Positions 21,363-26,779 of a stretch of DNA of 26,779 bases are shown piece after piece. The DNA lies in contig DALTWQ010000006.1 in NCBI GenBank assembly GCA_029987025.1, positions 1-26,779 on the forward strand, given 5' to 3'. The stretch's first letter is position 1, and each line of letters starts with the position of its first letter. This DNA comes from Methanocorpusculum sp. (lineage in GTDB: Archaea > Halobacteriota > Methanomicrobia > Methanomicrobiales > Methanocorpusculaceae). The position numbers and the translations under genes are program-made. The notes under the pieces were generated by a model, which saw only the letters and a list, made by a program, of their open reading frames with translations, did not search any database and was not told the origin of the DNA.

Positions 21363-21434
21363 GCCTCAGTGGCCTAGGGGTATAGCGCGTCCTTGGTAAG
21401 GACGAGGTCGCGAGTTCAAATCTCGCCTGAGGCT
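21363..21434 (+). tRNA. tRNA-Thr (GGU anticodon)
   Basis: Acceptor stem GCCTCAG (21363-21369) pairs with CTGAGGC (21427-21433); discriminator T at 21434, usual for archaeal tRNA-Thr. Anticodon stem CGTCC/GGACG (21388-21392 and 21400-21404) encloses TTGGTAA, anticodon GGT, reading ACC/ACU. T arm GCGAG-TTCAAAT-CTCGC (21410-21426). The D stem is weak (two good pairs). CCA is not encoded. No intron. Confidence 0.93.
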
Positions 21435-21557
21435 TTAGCCGTTGTGGTTTAATCTCTATTATCTTTTTCTGATTTTAATCATAATAATTCAGTACTCATT
21501 TTATCTCTCTCCAAAATATTCATCATCTTTCATAATCAATACTCTAAAAGCGAATAT

Positions 21558-22547
21558 ATGACAAGCCCCATATTTAATCTTCTGCGCATATTAGACGAAG
21601 CCGGCTGCGGAACACCTGTTTCCGGGCAGACGCTCAGTGAAAAACTTGACATCTCCCGTACAACCGTGTGGAAAGAGGTAAACATTCTGCGAGAACTCGG
21701 ATACAGCATTGATGCCTCCTCAAAAACAGGATACACCTTAAGAAAGCGCACATGGCTTCTTCTTCCGTACGAAATCAGACGTTTCTTAAAAACCAAAAAT
21801 ATCGGACATGAGATGCACCATTTCGGGGAAGTTTCATCTACAAACGCACTGGCGCGTCAGATGATGCACGAAGTCGGCTGTGAAGTACAGTCAGGAACTG
21901 TTCTTGTTGCAGAACGGCAGACCGGAGGTTCAGGAAGACTTAATCGCGCATGGTTCAGTCCTGAAGGAGGAATCTGGGCAACTATCGTTCTCATGCCGAA
22001 AATTTCTGTTGAGAACTCGTTTGTAATCATGGCTGCGGCCTCCATCTCGCTTGCAAAGGCCATTAGAAAAGAGTACGGGCTTTCTGCACTTATCCACTGG
22101 CCGAATGATGTATTCATTGCGGACAAAAAAGTCGCGGGAACAACTCTTGAACTTTCGGCCGCAGACGGTATAATCCGGTACTGTCTTGTAGGAATTGGTG
22201 CCGATGTAAATATCTCGGTTCAGAAAACGATTACGTCCCTGAAAGACACGGTTACCTCTATCTCTGATGAGCTGGGTCATGAGGTCGAGCGTGTACCGCT
22301 CTTTGCCGAGTTCCTCAGAGAGTTCGAGCGCCGGTATATGATGATTCTGAAAGGAGAAACTGAATCAATCCTGCGTGAATGGAGAAGTTTATCCAGAACA
22401 ATTCACCGGAGAGTACGTGTCCGGACCGTGCATGAGGGATTCGACGGTGAAGCACTTGATATCGACGAATCAGGCGCACTCCTTGTCCACCGTGATGACG
22501 GTGATGTCGAGCGGGTAATTGCCGGTGACTGTATCGTACTTGAATGA
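21558..22547 (+). CDS. birA: Bifunctional biotin ligase / repressor BirA
   Basis: 329 aa. N-terminal winged helix (residues ~1-60, S-R-T-T-V-W-K-E-V-N-I-L-R-E-L-G-Y) and a biotin-protein ligase domain. Seen: S-S-T-N-A-L-A (about 94), T-G-G-S-G-R-L-N-R-A-W (about 122-132, the biotinyl-AMP loop; the usual G-R-G-R-R is altered), G-G-I-W-A-T-I-V-L, H-W-P-N-D-V-F (about 179-185) with K-K-V-A-G-T-T-L-E-L, and a small C-terminal SH3-like domain. It attaches biotin to a carboxylase carrier protein such as pyruvate carboxylase and probably represses biotin uptake. Stands alone behind the tRNA gene. Confidence 0.93.
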   Translation: MTSPIFNLLRILDEAGCGTPVSGQTLSEKLDISRTTVWKEVNILRELGYSIDASSKTGYTLRKRTWLLLPYEIRRFLKTKNIGHEMHHFGEVSSTNALARQMMHEVGCEVQSGTVLVAERQTGGSGRLNRAWFSPEGGIWATIVLMPKISVENSFVIMAAASISLAKAIRKEYGLSALIHWPNDVFIADKKVAGTTLELSAADGIIRYCLVGIGADVNISVQKTITSLKDTVTSISDELGHEVERVPLFAEFLREFERRYMMILKGETESILREWRSLSRTIHRRVRVRTVHEGFDGEALDIDESGALLVHRDDGDVERVIAGDCIVLE

Positions 22548-22553
22548 TGTGTT

Positions 22554-22577
22554 AAAAAAATTAAAAAAAATATTTTT
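22554..22577. terminator. Bidirectional A/T-tract terminator
   Basis: Between the ends of birA (+) and the coiled-coil gene (-), runs of seven and eight A (T on the minus strand) and six T occur within 24 nt. This suits U-tract termination in both directions. Confidence 0.5.
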
Positions 22578-22587
22578 TGGAATTCTC

Positions 22588-23313
22588 TTATTCTGAATTT
22601 TCGTCCGTACGCTCTCCTGTATCGTCAGCTGGACTCTCAATCCCGCCTTTTGGTTCATTTTCTGCCAGGTATTCAGCCTGAGTCTCAGCAGCCGCAATTT
22701 CGGACTTCTGTTCATTCGTCAGAACTGCAGTTGAATCATCACTGCCAAACAGTTCATCATCTGCCATCTCTTTTTCGAGTGTGTTCAGCGTACTGATAAC
22801 CGTTCTTTCTACAAATGGTGCGAGTTCTATCTCCATTCTCTTCACGAGGTCATTTCGTTTTAAAGAACTTGGTGAGATTGCATTCAGCTCATGCTCCAAC
22901 TCCAGAATCTGCTTCTTCAGGTCACGCTCTGTCTGGATGTTTTTTTCAACCAATGACTGCAGGAACTTTATTTCCTCGTTTAACCTCTGGATATTTTCCT
23001 GGTTGAGGTTTGTCTCAGTTTCTATGAGTTTGAGACTCCTGATATCATGTGCATTTGATTCACATTTCCGTTCAACTTCGCGCATCTCTCTCTCAATTTT
23101 CTCGGAAATAGCATTCATTCCGATGTCGTAGGAGTTCTGTTTTTCGCGGAGAGTTTTTTCCAGGCGGATAATATGCTGGATTGTTTTCGGCAGTGATTTC
23201 TCACCGAAATCTTTGCTTCGTTTCACAATATAGTCATAGCAGTTCTTGTGTGCTTGAATAGTGATGCGTTTTACTTCATCTATTTTGTCGCAGGGACAGT
23301 TTTCAGGTTCCAT
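22588..23313 (-). CDS. Unknown coiled-coil protein
   Basis: 241 aa from the ATG at 23313. An upstream in-frame ATG at 23355 lies above the TATA box and would not be on the transcript. The N terminus carries C-P-C within the first ten residues and a further Cys near 26. From about residue 55 to 165 there are long heptad-rich segments (I-I-R-L-E-K-T-L-R-E-K, I-E-R-E-M-R-E-V-E-R-K, L-K-K-Q-I-L-E-L-E-H-E-L), i.e. an extended coiled coil. A short amphipathic region follows, then a strongly acidic, probably disordered tail (about 195-241). No membrane segment. Possibly a structural or scaffold protein; function unknown. No operon partner. Confidence 0.7.
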   Translation of the reverse strand: MEPENCPCDKIDEVKRITIQAHKNCYDYIVKRSKDFGEKSLPKTIQHIIRLEKTLREKQNSYDIGMNAISEKIEREMREVERKCESNAHDIRSLKLIETETNLNQENIQRLNEEIKFLQSLVEKNIQTERDLKKQILELEHELNAISPSSLKRNDLVKRMEIELAPFVERTVISTLNTLEKEMADDELFGSDDSTAVLTNEQKSEIAAAETQAEYLAENEPKGGIESPADDTGERTDENSE

Positions 23314-23330
23314 AATTTTTACCAGTGTGT

Positions 23331-23340
23331 AAAATATAGT
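23331..23340 (-). promoter_or_regulatory. TATA box deciding the start of the coiled-coil gene
   Basis: The minus strand reads ACTATATTTT centred ~22 nt before the ATG at 23313. Transcription would start at or next to this ATG, so the longer ORF from 23355 is ruled out. The rest of the gap to 23610 is AT-rich; I see only a small CACC-TTC-GGTG hairpin (23510-23520) and no gene. Confidence 0.5.
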
Positions 23341-23586
23341 CGTAATTCTCAACATTTTGTAATTAAAATAATTGGATTCTCTTTTTTCGAATCACCCCAA
23401 ATAAATTATATTTCGAGTATTTTATCTGCTTGATTTGAAAATTATTGAAAATAGACTTGAGATTGTAATGTTGGTTTCTATGTTCAATTCTCTGAGAACA
23501 TGTTCCCCACCTTCGGTGCATAGTATTGTTAATCTAATCAGAATGAAAGGAAAGAAAGAGGTATGACTGATTCTGAATTGAAATTG

Positions 23587-23607
23587 AAAAAAAAGGTCTG
23601 AAAAAAA
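23587..23607 (-). terminator. Double oligo-T terminator after the aldolase gene
   Basis: On the minus strand, runs of seven and eight T (23607-23601, 23594-23587) follow directly on the stop of the class II aldolase gene. Confidence 0.5.
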
Positions 23608-23610
23608 GAA

Positions 23611-24162
23611 TTATTTTTTCTGCAGTTCTGTAAGATACAAAACCTTGCAGCAGTGTTCCGCAAGCGACGTGTATAGGTATGCCTCGTCAAGATTTTTACC
23701 CGCCGCAAACGTACCGTGCCCTCTTGCAATCACTACATGTGCGTGCTTCAGTTCGCCTGCAACAGCGTCTGCCAGCTGCTGGGTTCCGCACGGTCCTTCG
23801 ACGACAGCAATTTCCGGTGCCAGAAGCTGACCTTCGCTGTCAATCGTTTTTATTTTGTCTGCAAGAAGCGACATTGCAACAGAAAACTGCGGATGAGCAT
23901 GAACAATTGCATTGTGCTCGGATACATTGTAAACTGCAGTATGGACCCGCCATTCACTGGACGCTCCCGGCGTCATTCGGCCGTTTCCGGGCATTAAGAC
24001 AATCTCTGCCGGGTCTGCATCGAGGTATGAACCGGTATGGGTGATAAAGTATCCTTCGGGAACAGCAATACTCATATTCCCGAAGTTTCCGCCGACCAGG
24101 TGTTCGGTAAACAGGCGTTTGCCGATTCTCGTAAAGGTCTTTGCCGCTTCTTCTGCGTTCAT
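23611..24162 (-). CDS. Class II aldolase (L-fuculose-phosphate aldolase-like)
   Basis: 183 aa. Zinc-dependent class II aldolase/adducin fold. Seen: G-G-N-F-G-N-M-S (24-31), T-H-T-G-S (41-45), S-S-E-W-R-V-H (catalytic Glu70), the zinc ligands His88 and His90 (V-H-A-H-P) and His149 (A-R-G-H-G-T-F). This matches the Glu73/His92/His94/His155 set of E. coli FucA. In methanogens a homologue makes lactaldehyde used for the lactyl part of coenzyme F420, so a link to cofE in this window is possible (inference). It starts inside the end of purD (ATGA), so the two are coupled. Confidence 0.88.
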   Translation of the reverse strand: MNAEEAAKTFTRIGKRLFTEHLVGGNFGNMSIAVPEGYFITHTGSYLDADPAEIVLMPGNGRMTPGASSEWRVHTAVYNVSEHNAIVHAHPQFSVAMSLLADKIKTIDSEGQLLAPEIAVVEGPCGTQQLADAVAGELKHAHVVIARGHGTFAAGKNLDEAYLYTSLAEHCCKVLYLTELQKK

Positions 24163-25442
24163 TTCCGAAGCTCGTTCATGTGTGTGATTCGCTTTGCAAA
24201 AAGCGCGGTTGTTCCGATATCAGATCTGTAGCGGACCTTTCCTTTCACACTTCTGCATGCCGCTTCAGCAAGTGCTTCTGCTTCAGGAAGACTCTTTCCC
24301 ACGCCGACGAATGCAAGAGTACGTGATGTTAAGGTTTTCAGACACCCGTCTTCTTCAATGACGTTTGCGAAGTAGACAGTAACTCCCTCCGGCTGAGTGA
24401 AGGAAAGTGTTTCTCCGGTCTGCGGTTTTTCAGGATATCCTTCCGGAACAATGTACTTACAGACTGAAGCGAACGGAGCAAATGAAACATCCTTTTCAGA
24501 AAGAGTTCCTTTACAGATGTGTTCAACAATCACCGCAAAGTCGGATGAGAGAAGAGTCAGCACATTCATTGCTTCCGGGTCGCCGAAACGGGCATTGAAC
24601 TCGATGACCTTAGGGCCTTCTCTGGTGTTCATGAACTGGCCGTATAAAATACCCTGATACGGGCATCCTTCAGAGGCAAGAGCGGCAACAGTCTTCTGCA
24701 TAATCGAAAATGCTTCTGCAGTATCCTTTTCTGAAACAAAGGGGAATGTATGAGTCTCAAGAGAGTATGAGCCCATGCCGCCTGTGTTCGGTCCGACATC
24801 GCCTTCAAATGCCCGCTTGTGGTCCTGCACAAGCGGCATAGGAACGAGTGTTTTACCGTCTACGAATGCCATCAGTGTGAACTCTTCACCTAAGAGACGT
24901 TCTTCTAAAATAATGTCCTGATTTTTCAGTGTAGCAGCATAGGCACAGGCTTCTTCGCGGGTAACCTGTTCTCCCATGACCTTGACGCCTTTTCCGCCGG
25001 TAAGGCCGGTCGGCTTTACTGCAAGGTCGCCTTTGTACTCAGAGATATAGGCGATTGCATCTTCCGGATTTTTGCAGATTTTATACGCCGGAGATCCCGG
25101 AATCTGATATTTCTTCATCAGGTCGCGGCAGAATCCTTTGTCAGTTTCAATACGTGCAGCTTTCTGTTTCGGACCTGCGACAGGTATTCCTGCAGCCCAG
25201 AGCGCATCGGATACTGCGGCCTGAAGCGGTGCTTCAGGGCCTATGACTGCGTAGTCAGCACTGCATTCTTTTGCGAAAGCGACTGCAGTTTCTGCATCGG
25301 ATTCATCATGGATATGATATTTCTTTGCGAGTTTTGTAATTCCCGGATTTTTCTTTGCCATGAGGCAGTACACTTCAGCATTTTTCAGTGCTGAAACAAT
25401 GGCGTGTTCACGACCTCCGCTTCCAATGACGAGTACTTTCAT
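24159..25442 (-). CDS. purD: Phosphoribosylamine-glycine ligase
   Basis: 427 aa, normal length. The second step of purine synthesis: joins glycine to phosphoribosylamine with ATP. Seen: N-terminal M-K-V-L-V-I-G-S-G-G-R-E-H-A, V-I-G-P-E-A-P-L, ATP-grasp K-P-T-G-L-T-G-G-K-G-V-K-V (about 143-155), Q-D-H-K-R-A-F-E-G-D-V-G-P-N-T-G-G-M-G (the PurD hallmark), G-I-L-Y-G-Q-F-M and F-N-A-R-F-G-D-P-E-A-M-N. First gene of a two-gene unit with the class II aldolase. The gap of 118 nt to ndk suggests its own promoter. Confidence 0.97.
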   Translation of the reverse strand: MKVLVIGSGGREHAIVSALKNAEVYCLMAKKNPGITKLAKKYHIHDESDAETAVAFAKECSADYAVIGPEAPLQAAVSDALWAAGIPVAGPKQKAARIETDKGFCRDLMKKYQIPGSPAYKICKNPEDAIAYISEYKGDLAVKPTGLTGGKGVKVMGEQVTREEACAYAATLKNQDIILEERLLGEEFTLMAFVDGKTLVPMPLVQDHKRAFEGDVGPNTGGMGSYSLETHTFPFVSEKDTAEAFSIMQKTVAALASEGCPYQGILYGQFMNTREGPKVIEFNARFGDPEAMNVLTLLSSDFAVIVEHICKGTLSEKDVSFAPFASVCKYIVPEGYPEKPQTGETLSFTQPEGVTVYFANVIEEDGCLKTLTSRTLAFVGVGKSLPEAEALAEAACRSVKGKVRYRSDIGTTALFAKRITHMNELRK

Positions 25443-25548
25443 ATCTGATTATATATGTGTCGTGGTATGACAAAAATCTGTTTGAATCCTTGGACAAATG
25501 AAATGGACCTGACTGGGTGAAATACAGATTGTAATCCGGTAAACGGGT

Positions 25549-25560
25549 AAAAATAAAAAA
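25549..25560 (-). terminator. Oligo-T tract after ndk
   Basis: On the minus strand the ndk stop is followed at once by TTTTTTATTTTT, a U-tract stop signal separating the ribosomal operon from purD. Confidence 0.45.
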
Positions 25561-26010
25561 TTACTCGTAGAGCTGGGACTCGTCAATCTTGGTGTAAGAG
25601 ACGAGTTCGCTCTTCGAGAAGTGGAGTGCAATTTCGCGCGCTGCACTTTCCGGTGCGTCGCTTGCGTGAATTACATTCTTGCCGACAGATAATGCGAAGT
25701 CGCCGCGGATAGTTCCCGGTGCTGCTTCTGCCGGTTTGGTTGCGCCGTTCATCTTACGAACTTCGGCAATTACATTTTCTCCTTCGAGAACAAAGCGGAA
25801 AACAGGTCCGCTCATAATGTATGCCTTCATTCCCGGGTAGAACGGTTTGCTGACGTGTTCAGCGTAGTGCTGGTCGACAACTTCGTCGGAAAGGACTCCG
25901 AATTTTGCTGCTGCAATCTTGAATCCTTTCTTTTCAAAACGTGAAAGAATCTCACCGACAAGTCCTCTCTGGACTCCGTCCGGCTTAACCATCACGAATG
26001 TCTGCTCCAT
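25561..26010 (-). CDS. ndk: Nucleoside diphosphate kinase
   Basis: 149 aa from the ATG at 26010. AAAGGAG lies 8 nt before it and homologues begin M-E-Q-T-F-V-M-V-K-P-D-G-V-Q-R-G. The in-frame ATG at 26058 lies inside the L24e gene and is rejected. It transfers gamma-phosphate between NTPs and NDPs through a phospho-histidine. Seen: K-P-D-G-V-Q-R-G, P-F-Y-P-G-M, S-G-P-V, G-A-T-K-P, G-T-I-R-G-D-F-A and the active-site N-V-I-H-A-S-D-A-P-E-S-A. Last gene of the L7Ae-S28e-L24e-Ndk operon, an arrangement common in archaea. Confidence 0.97.
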   Translation of the reverse strand: MEQTFVMVKPDGVQRGLVGEILSRFEKKGFKIAAAKFGVLSDEVVDQHYAEHVSKPFYPGMKAYIMSGPVFRFVLEGENVIAEVRKMNGATKPAEAAPGTIRGDFALSVGKNVIHASDAPESAAREIALHFSKSELVSYTKIDESQLYE

Positions 26011-26014
26011 GGAT

Positions 26015-26206
26015 TTACTCCTTTCCGCGTGCCTTGCGGCCTGCTGCTGTCCAGGCAACTCTTCTCGGAAGTCTTCCTAAGTTGTAGTTGCTCTGGCATT
26101 TGGAAGAACAGAAGTAAAACACAGCGCCGTCTTTTCTGACAAAGAGCTTGCCTGTTCCGGGTTCAAGCTGCTTTCCGCAGTAGCTGCAGGTGTATACATC
26201 AACCAT
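26015..26206 (-). CDS. rpl24e: Ribosomal protein L24e
   Basis: 63 aa. Small zinc-binding large-subunit protein: C-S-Y-C-G-K (C7, C10) and C-S-S-K-C (about C33, C37) hold the zinc; F-V-R-K-D-G, Y-N-L-G-R-L-P-R-R-V-A-W-T are typical of archaeal L24e. 4 nt separate its stop from the ndk start. Confidence 0.97.
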   Translation of the reverse strand: MVDVYTCSYCGKQLEPGTGKLFVRKDGAVFYFCSSKCQSNYNLGRLPRRVAWTAAGRKARGKE

Positions 26207-26212
26207 TTCTTC

Positions 26213-26422
26213 TCACCGTCTTGAAAGTTTCTTTGCTTCGCGTTCGGTTTCAAGGAGCATTAAAATGTCGCCTTCACGGATAGGTCCGAAGGTGTTGCGG
26301 GTAATAATGCGGCCCTTGTTTACGCCATCCAGGACTCTGCACTTAATCTGGGCTGCTTCGCCGTGCATACCAGTAAGTCCAATGACCTCAATGACTTCTG
26401 CTGGCGTTGCGTCGTCTGCCAT
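26213..26422 (-). CDS. rps28e: Ribosomal protein S28e
   Basis: 69 aa. OB-fold small-subunit protein of archaea and eukaryotes. Seen: E-V-I-G-L-T-G-M-H-G-E-A-A-Q-I-K-C-R-V-L-D-G-V-N-K-G-R-I-I-T-R-N, G-P-I-R-E-G-D-I-L-M-L-L-E-T-E-R-E-A-K-K-L. It lies 4 nt after L7Ae and 6 nt before L24e. Confidence 0.97.
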   Translation of the reverse strand: MADDATPAEVIEVIGLTGMHGEAAQIKCRVLDGVNKGRIITRNTFGPIREGDILMLLETEREAKKLSRR

Positions 26423-26426
26423 GGGC

Positions 26427-26777
26427 TTATCCTCTCAGTGCCTTAATCTGACCAGCAAGGTCACCGATGATTTCCTTGCCCTTTCCGGATTTAACGATTG
26501 CAACAGCAGTGCATCCGACAGAAAGTCCGCATGCTGCGCCAAGGTCTGCCTGTTTGGAGATAAAGATGAACGGAATCTCTTTTTCGTCTGCAAGTCCGGG
26601 GATGTGCATGACAATTTCTTCCGGAGAGACATCTGCGCCGATTAAAACAATCTCTGCAATGCCGCGCTCGACAGCTTTGGTTGCCTCGTTTGCGCCTTTC
26701 TTAATCTTTCCTGTGTCGCGTGCAAGCTCTAATGCTTCGAGAGCTTTGTTCTGGAGTTCTTCCGGAACTTCAAACAT
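26427..26777 (-). CDS. rpl7ae: Ribosomal protein L7Ae (possibly incomplete at the 5' end)
   Basis: 116 aa seen. L7Ae binds kink-turns in rRNA and in C/D and H/ACA guide RNAs and is thus a partner of Nop5-fibrillarin in this window. Seen: F-E-V-P-E-E-L-Q-N-K-A, G-K-I-K-K-G-A-N-E-A-T-K-A-V-E-R-G (RNA-contacting), I-G-A-D-V-S-P-E-E-I-V-M-H-I-P, P-F-I-F-I-S-K-Q-A-D-L-G and A-C-G-L-S-V. Homologues usually carry a few residues before F-E-V-P-E, so the ATG at 26777 may be internal and the true start may lie just outside the window. Confidence 0.96.
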   Translation of the reverse strand: MFEVPEELQNKALEALELARDTGKIKKGANEATKAVERGIAEIVLIGADVSPEEIVMHIPGLADEKEIPFIFISKQADLGAACGLSVGCTAVAIVKSGKGKEIIGDLAGQIKALRG

Positions 26778-26779
26778 CT

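Noticed and set aside
22815..23131. Plus-strand ORFs opposite the coiled-coil gene
   Set aside because: Low-complexity shadows of the heptad-rich minus-strand gene.
23470..23610. C/D box guide RNA (TGATGA/CTGA-like words)
   Set aside because: Boxes are not both present with correct spacing; TATGACTGA is not a proper C box.
25443..25560. Site of infB after ndk
   Set aside because: Many archaea have infB after ndk, but this 118-nt gap holds no coding remnant, so the order simply differs here.

Overview
The window looks like a chromosome segment of a hydrogenotrophic methanogen of the order Methanomicrobiales, most like Methanocorpusculum or a close relative. This is inferred from gene content, not from a search. 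It has archaeal machinery (Nop5/fibrillarin, L7Ae-S28e-L24e, leaderless promoters with TATA boxes), coenzyme F420 synthesis (CofE), NikR, and a nitrogenase-like reductase of the F430-synthesis (CfbCD) type. It also has two phenylacetate-CoA ligases with an ACT protein, as in methanogens that use arylacetates for aromatic amino acids. No insertion sequence, integrase, rRNA or CRISPR array was seen.

Layout. 1-695: 3' end of a membrane pyrophosphatase. 905-1951 (-): ADP-ribosylglycohydrolase-like protein. 2083-3509: nop5-fibrillarin pair of the C/D RNP methylase. 3606-3791 (-): small DUF1858 CxxC protein. 4092-7736: coupled operon of two membrane proteins with repeated Y-x-P-F-W motifs, ending in a RecQ helicase. 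7807-10538: pterin-binding dihydropteroate synthase-like protein, CofE and a ROK sugar kinase. 10630-13563: NifH-like reductase followed by two different nitrogenase component-1-like proteins, facing NikR (13570-13989, -). 14275-17329 (-): paaK, paaK and an ACT-domain protein, closed by a hairpin terminator. 17849-18742 (-): unknown protein with a Lys/Glu-rich N terminus. 18827-21240: ferredoxin-like aldo/keto reductase overlapping a BaiN/HI0933 flavoprotein. 21363-21434: tRNA-Thr(GGU). 21558-22547: BirA. 22588-23313 (-): unknown coiled-coil protein. 23611-25442 (-): class II aldolase and PurD. 25561-26777 (-): Ndk, L24e, S28e, L7Ae.

The best candidates for something undescribed are: (i) the three-gene nitrogenase-like operon, whose two component-1 proteins keep the cluster cysteines but appear to lack the FeMo-cofactor cysteine, and which lies tail to tail with a nickel regulator; (ii) a 229-nt near-palindrome at 17557-17785; (iii) a ~143-nt non-coding repeat present twice (744-886 and 3852-3993) with a stem kept by a compensating change; and (iv) the Y-x-P-F-W membrane/zinc-ribbon pair coupled to RecQ.

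All calls come from reading the sequence and translations by eye. No similarity search, folding or phylogeny was run, so family assignments rest on motifs and remembered family features.
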